Shown piece after piece: positions 10,642 through 22,883 of a DNA stretch of 64,000 bases (position 1 is its first letter; each line of letters starts with the position of its first letter). The DNA is taken from positions 5,520,501 to 5,584,500 of the forward strand of contig JARWKL010000008.1 of assembly GCA_029961685.1 (NCBI GenBank), in the 5' to 3' direction. The position numbers and the translations under genes are program-made. Below the pieces are notes generated by a model, which saw nothing but the letters and a program-made list of their open reading frames with translations, ran no database searches and was not told the DNA's origin. The stretch comes from Aristolochia californica (taxonomy: Eukaryota > Streptophyta > Magnoliopsida > Piperales > Aristolochiaceae).

Positions 10642-10864
10642 TGTTGTGCGAGGAAGACAATGAAGAATGAAGAAGACAAAGGAATTTACGGTGGTTCAAC
10701 AGTGTGTCTACGTCCACCGGAGCGGCGGCCGAAAAAGTCACTAATTTTAATTAGGGTTACATAATACATATTTATACTAAACCCTAGACATATTTGTGTA
10801 GAAAAGACACAAATACCCCTATAAAAAATACCCCCAACCTTATGTATGAGCCATATACTCAACA
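10642..10864 (-). mobile_element. Ty1/copia LTR (223 bp)
   Basis: TGTTGAGTATATGG...GCACAACA on the minus strand, immediately after a polypurine tract (AAGGTGGAGAT, complement of 10865-10875). It holds a TATAAATATG promoter-like motif. This LTR lies 3' of the copia RNase H remnant at 10955. Confidence 0.75.
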
Positions 10865-10954
10865 ATCTCCACCTTAGAAAATATTCACCCCTTAAGAAAA
10901 AGAAAACATAACTTAGGACTCCACCTGGAACAATAGGTTGGGGCCGTCTCTCAT

Positions 10955-11230
10955 CTAGCAACTGGAGACATTTATCAAGTCCAAGCAATGCTTGAACTTA
11001 TCTGTAGTAGCAGGCTTTGTCAACATGTCTACTGCATTCTCAAAAGTGTAAACTTTTTCAAGCAGTAGTTCACCTGATGAAACCAATTCCCTGATCCTGT
11101 GAAACTTCACATTTATGTGTTTGGTCCTCGCATGAAACACCTGATTCTTTGCCAAATAAATGACACTTTGACTGTCACAATGTGTTGTGGACTCAATAGT
11201 TAACCGAGTCATACAACGGAGGTGCATTGA
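10955..11230 (-). pseudogene. Ty1/copia polyprotein, RNase H C-terminus
   Basis: The minus-strand frame ends with the typical tail of plant copia Pol: CDSQS, then AKNQVFHARTKHINVKF, HRIREL, DMLTKP and DKFKHCLDL before the stop at 10955. Only about the last 85 residues remain. Integrase, reverse transcriptase and the rest of RNase H are absent, cut off by the gypsy LTR that begins near 11260. The stretch between its stop and the LTR (10876-10954) is 3' non-coding sequence. It is a fragment and not functional. Confidence 0.85.
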
Positions 11231-11259
11231 GTTACAGAGTAATAGTTTTATTTCCACAT

Positions 11260-12052
11260 TGTTTTAAATTCGTTTTTCATTCATTATTTAAGTTAAATTT
11301 CCATAGGGGCAGAACTATAATATTTAACCCTAAAACTAGGGGGGACAACAAGCCTACTTAGGGGGCAAAGGAATGAGAAAAAGGGAAACATTGAATTAGG
11401 TAAACAGGGTTTGGAGTTCTCTTTGACGAGCTATAGGGTTTGGAGGTCTCCTTGATGAGCTCTAGGTCCAGGTTCCCTTAGAATCTGAATATCTTTCTCT
11501 CATCCTTGATTACTGTTTTCCATTGATCTATACCGAGGAAGAGAAGGGGAGTTGATGTCCTTTTTCCAAGTTCAAAAAGAGGCTTCAACCTCCTTTTCAT
11601 CATCAGCAGCAAGAGAGGGATTCTACCCTCCTTTCTGAGCAAGAAGTGAGGATTCTCCATCCGCTTATCATGAGCAGCACTGGTGCAAGGAATTGAAGCA
11701 TCAAGATCAGCAAGAAGAAGGTAAGGATCCTCTAATACGTGATCCAAAAGTTATTCAAGATAGGAACTTTCTAGCCCTATCACGAGCAGCAACCAAGAGG
11801 GGTCCAAGCCCTCTTTTTTGTGATCAAAAGGAGGAGTCTTTCTTCTCCTATCTGAGCAACAGTAGTAAGGGCTCTCTACCCTTACCCTAAGACAACAGAT
11901 TAACCTCATAAAGAGAGCTCCTTTCATCCAATCCGAGATCAGCACAAAGAAAGGATTTTTCTTCTACCTTACCTAGTCTAGCAACCCACTTACATTGCTG
12001 GATTCTCAAATCCTACGCCGAGTTACTCGATCCATGACTAGGGACCATAACA
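11260..12052 (+). mobile_element. Ty3/gypsy-type 5' LTR
   Basis: The right end CCATAACA (12045-12052) is followed by a primer-binding site (ttggtatcatagcaga, from 12055). The left end is placed at tgttttaaatt (11260), where the copia remnant stops, and is less certain. The middle (11570-11900) has imperfect repeats around gagcagca and agaggg. Confidence 0.6.
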
Positions 12053-12180
12053 ACTTGGTATCATAGCAGAGTAACATGGGGGATACATCCATCAAGGAAG
12101 AACTGGAAGTCTTGAAAAAAACTATGGAAGATAGACAAGAGGAAACACAAGCAAGCATCCAGTGTCTAACTAGCATGTGA
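12053..12180 (+). pseudogene. Gypsy primer-binding site and gag start, truncated
   Basis: An ATG at 12076 opens a frame beginning MGDTSIKEELEVLKK, a charged start like plant gypsy Gag. It is broken after about 34 codons where the tandem array begins (junction near 12179). Confidence 0.55.
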
Positions 12181-13067
12181 TCGGGTTTCGTTGGCTAATG
12201 GACCCCCGTGACTCAGTCTAGTTTGAACTAGACTACCCAATCTACTCTTAATTAGACTCAACCCAACCTACTCTTAATTAGACTCAACCCACCCTCCATT
12301 ACCCAACCTACTTTTAATTATACTTTGTACCCATCCTAGAAACTAGGGCAAACACAAGAAAACATAAACAAAACAAAAAAAACCAAATTCGGGTTTAGAG
12401 GGTGAGTAATGCTTCGGTTTTGAGAGAGGGGGTGGCGTGAGGGTGAGATGATAGGGTATTAAGAGAGGGGGCACTGAGAGGAAATGATAGGTTTTAGTTT
12501 GGAGAAAGGAGGAGGCGAGAGGGTGAACAGAGAAAAAAAAGTAAAAGAAGTGGCTAAGATGAAGTCAGGGTTGACAGGAAGAGAGGGTGATTGAGAGGGG
12601 GGTGTGGAGGGAGAGACCGAGCGACGATAGCAGGGGAGCAATGGCGGAGCAGTGGCAGCAGAGGAGCAATGGGGAGCGACGATAGCTGGAACAACGAGAG
12701 GGCGAAAGGAGAGGAGAGGAGAGGAGAGAGATCGAGCTGCAAGAGAGAAAGAATGAAAAAAGTAAGAAGGTCAATGAGGGCTTACGTGGCGCATGATGAC
12801 ATGGTATGATGATGTGTTAAAGTATTTAATGATGTGGCATCCTACATAGCTGATGACGTGTCTATAAGATGATGTGTTGTTCGACTCACTAAGTGTTGAT
12901 GTGTCATAATGACGCAGTGACACGTAATCGATCAAAGCCTTCGTGTCACTTTTGACTATACACATATGCACTTGATCGGTTAAAGTTGGGTGGTTTTCTA
13001 AATAAGTTCAAAAGTTAGTCATCTGTCTAATTATGTTTAAAAAGTTGTGTAAAAACCTAAAAGTCTC
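12179..13067 (-). mobile_element. T element copy 0 (right part only)
   Basis: It starts abruptly inside the ~396 bp repeat (gggtttcgttggctaatgg) and keeps the GA/CT-rich leader (12410-12750) and the right inverted repeat ending gtctc at 13067. The satellite, eL41 and left inverted repeat are missing. This is the left edge of the segmental duplication. Confidence 0.6.
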
Positions 13068-13641
13068 ATGAATCAATTCAGTGAAGCATTTCTTTTTTTA
13101 TAAAGTTAACATAGTGGCAGAGCAGATTCTGTGAGTTCACTCAGTCAACCCACAGAGATAATGTGATCTTTTTTTTATCTATTATCTCTAACAGTTTAGG
13201 TTTGTATCTATCTGTTATTTTTTACTTTTTTCTAATTTTTTTATAGTCACACGTAATTATTATATTAATTTATAATAACTGTAATCATTAATTAATATAA
13301 TATAATATAGTATTTCATTAATTAGTATCTTAATATATTTTAATACTACACATTAAATCACTTATAAGTGCAGTAACCATGTTTATTTTGGTTAATTATA
13401 TGTTTAGGTATATGTTCTATTTAAGTATGTTATAAAAAGTTACTCATTCTCTTGTTTATATCATAATTTTCATTTTGGGGCACTAACACTGAAATCTGTT
13501 TTTCAGTGCACATGAACTCTTTTACACTAACACCCAAGGATGAGTTGAAATTGAATTAATTCATTACCTTGAATTTGAAGTCTAACTTCAATTCCATTGT
13601 GCACTAACCCCCCGTGAGTGAATGCACTAGGATGACACTTA
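13068..13641. mobile_element. Unit H1: PIF/Harbinger 3' remnant
   Basis: AT-rich sequence ending in cactaacccccc near 13600-13613. That end matches the terminal inverted repeat of the full insertion X2 (reverse complement GGGGGGTTAG). It recurs in every unit (to about 22290, 31540, 38290, 46090 and 52850), so it predates the duplication. The matching left end was not found. Confidence 0.5.
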
Positions 13642-16447
13642 GGGGGTGGGGGTGAATCAATAAAACGGAATTTTGAAGTTCATCTTCATCTCCAACATGA
13701 ACTTCATCTTCGCACTTGGTATTAGTGATGACGACTTCATGTGCACTGGAAAACAGTTTCTAGTGTTGGTGCCCCAACATGAGAAAAACATAAAAAACAA
13801 GAGAATCCTTAAACCCTTACAGTATACTTAATTACAACATAATCCTTAAACCCCAAATTAGGTAAAACAACCATTATTACTACACGAATAAGTTATTTAA
13901 TGTATAATTAAAATATATTAATATATTTATTAATTAAATTAGATATTTTATTATACATTAATATGGTAATTACGTGAGCCAATGAAATACGCACATGATT
14001 AATTACAAGTAATAAATAACAAAAACGAAAGTAATACATTTAGTTATTAATTTATTAATAACATATGATATACTTTAAACTAAAAATGAATGATTTAAGA
14101 GGAAAAATGATCTAATCATAACTTTAACACACTAGATATTTGTACGTAATATTAATTAATAATAAATTTCCTTCTAAGTTGTATATTAAATTTGAAAGCA
14201 TTGATTTTATTAAATAAAAAATGGGTTAATTAAACCAAAAAGTTGTCACGGCTCAGATTTTTGAAAGGAAAAAGGTCGAATTGCCAAATAAAGAATAATA
14301 ATAAAAAAAATTTATTTTTTCCCCTGGGTTCCGAACATAGAGCTACAAATTTTACCAGACAACTCATCTACAGAAACACATGATTAAAAATATGCAGTTG
14401 AAAACATCTAATCTTTCTTCAATAGACCTGTTTGTTCATAGTATTTCACATAATCAACCAGGGTCTCCTCCAACGGCCTGTACTTCCATCCTACACTCTT
14501 CAACTTATCAGAGCTCAAACAAATATCATCGCCACCATTGACAAATCTGCCAAATAGAAAAGTATGTAGATCTAAGGTGGTTTAAAAATCGTGAAAATTA
14601 AATCCTTGTAAGTGTGAGAAACTTACTTTTGAGGATAATTATATTGTGAAAAGATATGCTTTGTAACTTTTCAACTAAATCATGTGCTCGTATTGCACGG
14701 GGGCCACATATGTATCTCCCAGATGCATCTGATCTTTCTTAGATAAGAAGAAGAGCTTCAGCTACATCTTGGACATCAACTATTCTCCGGATTTTGTTTT
14801 CCATTGTCTCATATGCACCTGTTCACCAATCAGGTTATCAGAATCATAACATGACTCAAAAACAGCTCTAGCAGCAGCAAACCAAGAGTACCAAACAGAA
14901 GACCAACAGGCAGGAAGAAGATCACCATATGAACTTTTGTCAACATCCTTTCTACTCCTATGGCACAGCAGAACAACCATCTATTAAACCAGACATTAAA
15001 TGACTTTGGATCCAGGGCCTAAATTATTTCTTTAATTCTAAATGAACTCTATAAAAAAAGGCACTGATTTTTCACTGATTGAAACAAAGCAGTAATCATG
15101 TTTCTGCTGCATGCAAAAAGTGATACAAAATATGCTTTATTACAAAAATTGTGATGTATGTCAGTATTTTCATTAATAACCTCATCATGCTTGGCTAGGC
15201 CAAAGTCTGTCCAAAGCATCAATTAAGAATATGTACCTGTCCGTATCTTGAATAAAACCAGGCTGCTTGCATTCATGGTTAGATGCAACATTGCCCAAGA
15301 ATAAGAGTTGGACAGAGTCACAACATCAGGTCTGTTCTTCTGTCCGTACTCTAAAGCTTCACTTTCTCCTGCTACTTTTGCAAGGCAATACCAGTTCTAG
15401 CAGCACATAAATGGAGTGTTTAGCTTAATTTTTTTCCAAAGCTTATAGACAAGACTTAGCTATTTACAAAACTGTCCATAAAACATGGTAAACAATGACA
15501 TTCCACACCAATATAAAAAGCATGGTATCTACTTGATATCTACATTCAATGAGAGGAGCTCATTCTTATGACAGAAACTAATCCAGATTATAAACAGACT
15601 CTTTAACCATCTACTCGCATAAGAGAAACTAACCTCCAAACACGGTCGAAATTTGTTAGTTGATCAACACTTTTCACAACAAAGCATGAAAAGCAAAATT
15701 CCAAAAATTAGACCCTATAAAGACGAAATTGAACCATAAATACCATGAACCCTAATCCCAAACCCCCAAATTACGCACAAAAATTAAAATTAAATCAAAT
15801 ACATCTCTAAATTAATAAATAAAATAAAACTAGAGGCTTACCTACTGAAATTTGGGGAAAACCGAAGCCAAAGGGTGAAATCGAATCCGAATGGGGAAAT
15901 TGATGCCGAATTGAAGTAGAAATTAGGAAATCAAAGTCCAAATCTCAAAATTGAAGAAAATCGAAACCGAAATAAGGGAAATCGAACGAAATCTGAAGGT
16001 ATTTTGGGAGAAAAGAGAATAGCGAGAGGGAGAAGGGAGTGAGAGGCCGAAAGGGAGAAGAGAGGGAGAAGAGAGAGAGAGAAGAGAAGGAGGCCGAGAG
16101 GGATAAGAGAGAGGGAGAACCAAGCGGGAGGTTCAGAGGGAGAGTGAGTTCGAGATGGAGAGAAGGACACCGAAAGGACGTTCACAGCGAGAGATGGAGG
16201 CCGTAGAGAGGGAGATCAGAGAAAGACGGTGGAGACGAGAGAGGGAGCAGAGAACTCGGGGGTGCGGGAGATAAGGCGAAAAAAAAAACAAAATGAGAGG
16301 GTGTGCGGGAGAGAGGGGGGAATTTTCGAAGTCATGTTAGTCATGTACATGAGTTGAAGTCCAGATCTCTACTAACGACCTCAGGAGATGAATTGAGTAA
16401 TGCACCTGAAGTTCGCCTCCTCAGTCAAGTTGACTCCCCCCCACCCT
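13642..16447 (-). mobile_element. X1: PIF/Harbinger-like element carrying a captured gene fragment
   Basis: A 2806 bp insertion absent from the same place in all other units, where the empty site reads cacttagacgatc. Ends are GGGGGTGGGGGTGAATC on the left and AGGGTGGGGGGGAGTCAAC on the right, reading inward. The flanking 3 bp are TTA and CTA, fitting the T-W-A target-site duplication of PIF/Harbinger with one mutation. On the minus strand it has a CT-rich leader (16000-16330), a splice-donor-like site, an AT-rich segment, three exons of a reductase pseudogene and an AT-rich 3' end homologous to the remnant beside it. No transposase was found. Confidence 0.65.
14408..15396 (-). pseudogene. Cinnamoyl-CoA reductase-like gene fragment (three exons)
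   Basis: Three exons with intact splice sites are recognisable. Exon a (15237-15396) begins NWYC followed by LAK, the catalytic YxxxK region in the form typical of CCR-like short-chain reductases. Exon b (14627-14818) reads AYETMENKIRRIVDVQDVAE and continues with ALLLI, then an in-frame TAA where a Tyr is expected, then GRYICGPRAIRAHDLVEKL. Exon c (14408-14546) ends GWKYRPLEETLVDYVKYY and a stop. Exon a also shifts frame after its middle, and exon b shifts near its 3' end. The NADPH-binding N-terminus is absent. Intact relatives reduce hydroxycinnamoyl-CoA esters or related ketones. This copy is dead and was probably carried here by X1. Confidence 0.8.
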
Positions 16448-18437
16448 CTAGACGATCTATTACAGACAAGATGATTTTCCTTGCCTGCACCTAGTGCACC
16501 TAGATAGAAACTAACATGGGTTATGAGCTACTAGCTTCTAATGTCTAGTCCATCAAATATTTAACTATTAGTAACAACAACAAAAAAGACTATAATTTTT
16601 TCTCCATTAAAATGAATCTCATTAATCAGTAGATAATAAGAGAGTGAAAGAAGTCTTTCTAAAGTTTCCCATCAGACTATTATCATGCTTTAAGCTGTAT
16701 TAGGTTTGAGAAAGTGAGGAAAAAAAAAAGATAAAAAATAAAGAAGAAGAAACAAACAAGAAAAGAAGAAAAAGAAAGCAATCAAAGACATTACATTTTC
16801 TAGTTTGGTTGAGTTACAGAACATGGTATAAAAATACAATTTCTTGTTTGGAGATTGCAGGAAAATTGAATCTTTCTTACAGTAATAATGGTCGAGATTT
16901 ACCACTGAGAGATGATCAAAACAAGCATAGACAAGGTATTTGTTTCCATTCACAATGTACACAATCTATTTAAATATTTGAAAGCTATACATATACCTGA
17001 GTCTAGATGTTAAAAAAGAAGTATTATTTGCCAGCTATAATTAAAACAATACAAATGGCTCAACATGAAGATCATTGTCAATCCGTTTCTCACATGTTAT
17101 ATCATCCTTCTCCAAAATCAAAGACGTTGCTAGAGTCCACCAATTGTAGGTCTTTAGGTACTTATTTGTCAAAGTATGTGAGGAAGTTAGTGAATGATGA
17201 CTTGTATTAGTGCAATAACAATAAATGTAATGCGCTATAGAAATAGCTAGGTTTTGAGACACTTGAGTGATGTTAGGTGCAATTCAAGAAATGATTTTTA
17301 TGATGGGCATGAGTTATAGCATGAGCTTAATGTGCAGTATTCCTCTCTAAAAACTCTTTAACAAATAGTGGTTACCCTAGGGGCATTCATTTGATTTCAC
17401 AATGAGTCTTTTATTATCGAGTCAAGGACCCAGAGGCCATCTGCCTCAAGGAGAATTATTTACCTTCTCTCACCCATCACTGGTCGTTCTTTAATCTACC
17501 CAACCATCAATCCATCATTAATCATCAAAAAACACCAGAGTCACTTAAGAAGCCTAATCTACATAGTGCAAGTTAAATCTCACCTCTCATGGATTCAATC
17601 AAAACAGAACCATCTAACCACAATCCTGTTGACCACAACAGAGAAATATCAATGATATCATGAGTATAGTGATCATAAAAAAATGTATTACTAATCTAAA
17701 CTGTTATATTTCAACACACCCACATATCTGACATATATATCAAAACCAAATCTCAGTATAGAACCAAACATAAAAGCATTAGTTAGCTAAATATTTCTCC
17801 GGCATATCTGCTTGCTACCAATCACGACTCTGAATTGTAATATCATTTGTCCATAATCTAGTAAGTTGACAACAGAAGAGGCAAATAAAGTATTGAAAAC
17901 CTTCAGAAGTGAAAACAAAAAATAGGAAAAGCTAACTTTTATGCGAAAACAAACCACAGAATAACGTATTCCTAAATGTATTACTAATCTAAACTGTTAT
18001 ATTTCAACACACCCACATATCTGACATATATATCAAAACCAAATCTCAGTATAGAACCAAACATAAAAGCATTAGTTAGCTAAATATTTCTCTGGCATAT
18101 CTGCTTGCTACCAATCACGACTTTGAATTGTAATATCATCTGTCCATAATCTAGTAAGTTGACAACAGAAGAGGCAAATAAAGTATTGAAAACCTTCAGA
18201 AGTGAAAACAAAAAATAGGAAAAGCTAACTTTTATGCAAAAACAAACCACAGAATAACGTATTCCTAACCTGTGGTCGAGAAATTGATCAAACCATAACA
18301 CATAAATCAAATATGAAAACAATCTATAAAATGGCATATTCCCATTGTGATTTACACATACACTAAACTAAAAATCACAAATCAAAACTTGATTTTTTTT
18401 TCTTTTAATTTCCCCATGTACTAAGGTTGCTCTCTAA
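16448..18437. other. Unit H1: intron-like conserved segment, no proven gene
   Basis: It matches the same part of units H2-H6. It contains a plus-strand frame of 67 codons at 17007-17210 and, on the minus strand, a short exon-like piece at about 17454-17494 (IKERPVMGER between AG and GT). Neither is recognised. The minus-strand reading looks like introns of an unidentified neighbour gene. Confidence 0.4.
17683..18268. repeat. 293 bp tandem duplication
   Basis: 17683-17975 and 17976-18268 are near-identical direct copies starting atgtattactaatc. They occur only in unit H1. Confidence 0.85.
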
Positions 18438-18545
18438 TACGACGCGGGGGAGTTTAGTGCCGCGCTGACGACGGTGGTTGCCGTTAGCAATGAAGGTGGA
18501 CGGCGACTGGCGAGACGGAACGACGGACGAAAGCTGACGCGATGT
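18438..18545 (-). other. Truncated GC-rich leader block of unit H1
   Basis: It matches the start of the GC-rich block of later units (gacgacggtggttgccgtta) and then joins directly to satellite DNA at about 18546. The DEFL gene and the left inverted repeat of T are deleted in this unit. Confidence 0.7.
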
Positions 18546-19200
18546 CAGCAATAATACACTTTTTATTACCTTATATTTAAATTATTAAAAATTATATTAA
18601 TTAATTAAAAAATCTTACTCTTACCTATTTAATACTTTAAATTTTTTATTTTAAATATTTATTTATTAAAAATATTTTTTAGAGTTAAAAAATAAATTTA
18701 TCAGTACATCTTTTATTACTTTATATTTAAAATATTAAAATCAAAATAATTATACTAATTAATTGAAAAATCTTACCTTCACCTATTTTTCATATTTATT
18801 AACGATTTAAAATATTTATTAATTGAAAACATATTCAAAAAATTACTTTAGATTTTAAAAATAAAATTTATTGTTACACATTTTGTTTCCTTATATTTAA
18901 AATAATAGAATACAACAATATTATATTAATTAATTATAAAATCTTACTTTTACATATTAATACCTTTTATTATCTATTTAAAAATATTTATTAGTTTAAA
19001 AAATATTTAAATTTTATTTTCGAGTTTAAAATAAAATTTATCGATACACAATTTACTACCTTATATTTAAAATAATAAAATATAAATTTTTTATATTAAT
19101 TAATTAGAAAATCTTAGTCTTACCAATTTAACACCTTTTATTATCGATTTAAAATATTTATTTATTGAAAAATACTTGAATATTTTTGTAGAGTTTAGAA
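18546..19200. repeat. AT-rich satellite array S1 (~4 monomers)
   Basis: Monomers of about 160-170 bp with landmarks cttacctatttaacacc, attatcgatttaaaat, gagtttaaaaataaaattt and ttaattaattaaaaaat. Confidence 0.85.
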
Positions 19201-19604
19201 AAAAAATTAGAGCTGAGTACTATACTTAGAGCTCTATTGGATAATTAGATAATCAATAACTAAACGATAACATGCGGTATTGATGTCAAAACAGGAGCAC
19301 CAGAGGCCAGACAAGTAGATAACATCAACTATAATCAATTACCAACAACATTCTCATAAATAGTGTTTGGACAACAAAAGTTTATATTGAAGCATTAAAC
19401 TTGAATATATTTGTAGTTTCGATCAATTGTAATAGTTTACAAGCCTAGAGCTGAATTGACTTCACTATAAAGCAACAAGACATCCTCTCCCAAAACATAT
19501 TGTCACCAATGACAAGAAAGTGAGGCTCCGGCTAAAATCCCCTCTACATGTCACAGTGAGTGCTGCACAAGGAGAAAATCCAACTTGCCTTCCCAAAAGA
19601 ACTT

Positions 19605-19670
19605 CTACTTTGATCTCTACCTCATCTTTCAATGTTTCCTCTTGAGTCTCCTCATATGCTTCTTCTTCCA
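19605..19670 (-). pseudogene. RPL41: eL41 (60S ribosomal protein L41) pseudogene copy 1
   Basis: The minus strand encodes residues 5-25 of the 25-residue eL41: WKKK, MRRLKRK, then His and a stop where Arg-Arg is expected, then KMR. This copy is the most decayed: Arg8 is His, and the Gln codon is a second stop (TAG). An intron acceptor (TTTTGTAG) precedes the Trp codon. Exon 1 (MRAK) is not found. A long 3' UTR-like stretch continues to about 19300. Confidence 0.85.
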
Positions 19671-21096
19671 CTACAAAATGCAACAAAGAACTCATTAGAA
19701 AAGTATAGTTGACCAAAGACTTATTCACAAGATGATACAAGTAGTAATTACATGTACCCAAAGATGTAAAAAATAGTAAATATAAAAATTTATCATTCAA
19801 TTTAGGTCAGAAATGTACAACTGACGTTATATTATCTACAAAATTTACATACATTAGTAACAGTCTATTTATGCCAGAAAAAACTACCAAAGTCCTAATT
19901 TTTATGACTAGTCCTAACAATGCAAAAACACACCTAAGTCCAAATTCACCGAACACCCCTAGTAGAGCCCTATATGGCTTCGCAGTCACTACGAACCATA
20001 CCTCGTCAGTGATGGAGGTCGGGTTTCGTTGGCTAATGGATGCTTGTGCAGGCGACTCAACCTAGTTTGAACTGGACTCAACCCACCCTCTATTACCCAA
20101 TCTACTCTTAATTAGACTCTCTACCCGTTCCTAGGGACACATGGACATACAATAAAACATAGACAAAAAAATACCATGTGTTGGTTATTTATAACACCCG
20201 AATCTCCTCACCATATGACAAAATCATTCTATAGCACTTCAAAATTATTCCACAACATTCTACAACATTAAAAAATGAATTAAAATAATTCCATAGCAGA
20301 TGACTAGTCCTAACAATACAAAAAAAAAAACACCTAAGTTCAAATTCACCGAACACTCCAAGTAGAGCCCCATATGACTTCGCAGTCACTATGAACCGTA
20401 CCTCATCAGTGATGGTGGGCGGGTTTCGTTAGCTAATGGACCCCTGTGCGGGTGACTCGATCTTGTTTGAACTAGACTACCCAGCCTACTCTTAATTAGA
20501 CTCAACCCAACCTACTCTTAATTAGACTTTGTACACGTCCTAGAAACTTGGGTAAACACAAGAAAACATAAAGAAAACAAAAAAACCCGTGTGGTAGATA
20601 TTTAGAACACCCGAATCTCCTCACCACATGGCAAAATCATTCCATGGTACTTCAAATTTATTTAAAAACAACTAACAATTGAAAATCTTGCAAATTTTAT
20701 CTCAATATTGTAAACTACAACTTTATAAATTAGAAAATTAAACTAAATGGATACATCAGAAATCGAACTAGCAACTTTAGAAAATACAACATTCAACGGC
20801 TAAAGAATCCATAAACTAAATTACAAAAAATTAATAAATATAGAGATCAATTCAATGAAGTTACAATTAAACTTAACAATGTCTTTAATTCATTTGTAAT
20901 TGACAGAAATTTCATTAACAAAAAATCAGAAATTAATCAGTAATTCACACAAAAAATAATATAGTAATTAAAATAAATATGATAATTAAACACAGTAATT
21001 AGATTCAATTAACAAAAACCCTGAAAAATCACCCTACGAAATTGGCTTATGAAATTCCAATTCGGGTTTGGAGGGTGAGTAGGGCTTCGGTTTTGA

Positions 21097-21098
<2 letters not shown>

Positions 21099-21128
<30 letters not shown>
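21099..21128 (+). repeat. Uninterrupted run of 30 G
   Basis: Thirty consecutive G in the GA-rich leader of T copy 1. Other units have short G runs at this place, so this is a local expansion or an assembly error. Confidence 0.9.
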
Positions 21129-21129
<1 letters not shown>

Positions 21130-21737
21130 GCAAAAGGGTGAAATGATAGGGTATTAAGAGAGGGGGCACTGACAAAAAATGATAGGCTTCAGTTTTGAGA
21201 AAGGCGGGTGGCGAGAGGGTGAATAGAGGGGAACAAAGAAAAAAAAGTAAAAGAAGTTGCTAAGACGAAGTCTGGGTTGAGAGGAAGAGAGGGGGGTTGA
21301 GAGGGGGGTGTCGAGGGAGTGACCGAGCGACGACAGTTGGGGAGCCATGGCGGAGCGGTGGCAGCAAAGGAGCAATGACAGCTGGAACAACGAGAGGGCG
21401 AGAGGAGAGGAGAGGAGAGAGATTGAGCAACAAGAGAGAAAGAAAGAAAAAAAGAAGAAGGTCATGATGACATGGTATGATGATGTGTTAAAGTATTTAA
21501 TGATGAGGCATCCTACATAGTTGATGACGTGTCTATAAGATGATGTGTTGTTCGACTCACTAAGTGTTGATGTGTCATAATGATGCAGTGACACGTAATC
21601 GATCAAAGCCTACGTGTCGCTTTTGACTATACACATATTCACTTGACAGGTCAAAGTTGGGTGTTTTTCTAAATAAGTTCAAAAGTTCGTTATTTGTCTA
21701 ATTATGTTTAAAAAGTTGGGAAAAACCTATAAGTCTC

Positions 21738-22883
21738 ATGAAACAATTCAGTGAAGCATTTCTTTTTAAAAAAAGTTAACATAGTGGCAGAGTAGGTTAT
21801 GTGAGTTCACTCAGTTAACCCACAGAGATGATGTGATCTTTTTTTTTCTTTTATCTATTTTCTCTAACAGTTTTGGTTTGTATCTCTGTTATTTTTTACT
21901 TTTTTTTAATTTTTTTTATAGTCACACGTAATTATTATATTAATTTATAATAACCGTAATCATTAATTAATATAATATAATATAGTATTCCATTAATTAG
22001 TATATTAATATATTTTAATACTACACATTAAAACACTTATAAGTGTAGTAACCATGTTTATTTTGGTTAATTATATGTTTAGGTATATTTTCTATTTAAG
22101 TATGTTACAAAAAGTTACCCGTTCTCTTGTTTATATCATAATTTTCATTTTAGGGCACTAACACTGGAATCTGTTTTCCAGTGCGCTTGAACTTGTCTAC
22201 TCTAACTCCCAAGGATGAGTTGAAATTGAATCAATTCATTGCCTAGATTTTGAAGTCTAACTTCAACTTCATTGTGCACTAACCCCCCATGAGTAGGATG
22301 ACACTTAGACGATCTATTATAGATAAGATGATTTTCCCTGCCTGCACCTAGATAGAAGCTAACATGGGTTACGAGCTACTAGCTTCTAATGTCTTGTCCA
22401 TCAAATATTTAACTATTAGTAAAAACATAAAAAAAGAAAAAAAAGACTATAATTGTTTCTCTATTAAAATGAATCTCATTAATGAGCAGATAATAAGAGA
22501 GTGAAAGAAGCATTTCCAAAGTTTCCCACCTAACGGACTATTATCATGCTTTAGGCTGTATTTGGTTTGAGAAAGTGAGTTAAAAATAAAGGATAAAAAA
22601 TAAAGAAGAAGAAACAAACAAGAAAAGAAGAAAAAGAAAGCAATCAAAGACATTACATTTTCTAGTTTGGTTGAGTTACAAAACATGGTATAAAAATACA
22701 ATTTCTTGTCTGGAGATTGCAGGAAGAAAGACAAGCATGAGGAAAATTGAAACTTTCTTATTGCAATAATGGCCGAGATTTACCACTGAGAGATGATCAA
22801 AACAAGCATAGACAAGGTATTTGTTTCCATCCACAATGTAGACAATCTAATTAAATAGTTGAAAGCTATACGTATATCTGAGT
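21738..22883. other. Unit H2: Harbinger remnant and shortened intron-like segment
   Basis: The Harbinger 3' remnant ends near 22290. The following segment joins the GC block at agtc|gcgagc (22884), so about 1.3 kb present in H4 and H5 is deleted. No gene is supported. Confidence 0.5.

Larger units (their letters stand above)
18546..21737 (-). mobile_element. T element copy 1 (left inverted repeat lost)
   Basis: Order: satellite, eL41 pseudogene, ~396 bp repeat dimer (19900-20650), AT-rich segment, GA/CT-rich leader with a 30 bp G run, and right inverted repeat ending at 21737. Confidence 0.65.

Noticed and set aside
14780..14980. 66-codon frame beside the reductase exons
   Set aside because: Most of it lies in the intron before exon b; only its end overlaps the true exon.
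19465..19800. 111-codon minus-strand frame repeated in most units (also near 51051 and 62018)
   Set aside because: It overlaps the eL41 exon in another phase. The correct phase gives recognisable eL41 with a stop, and this frame runs through intron and 3' UTR.
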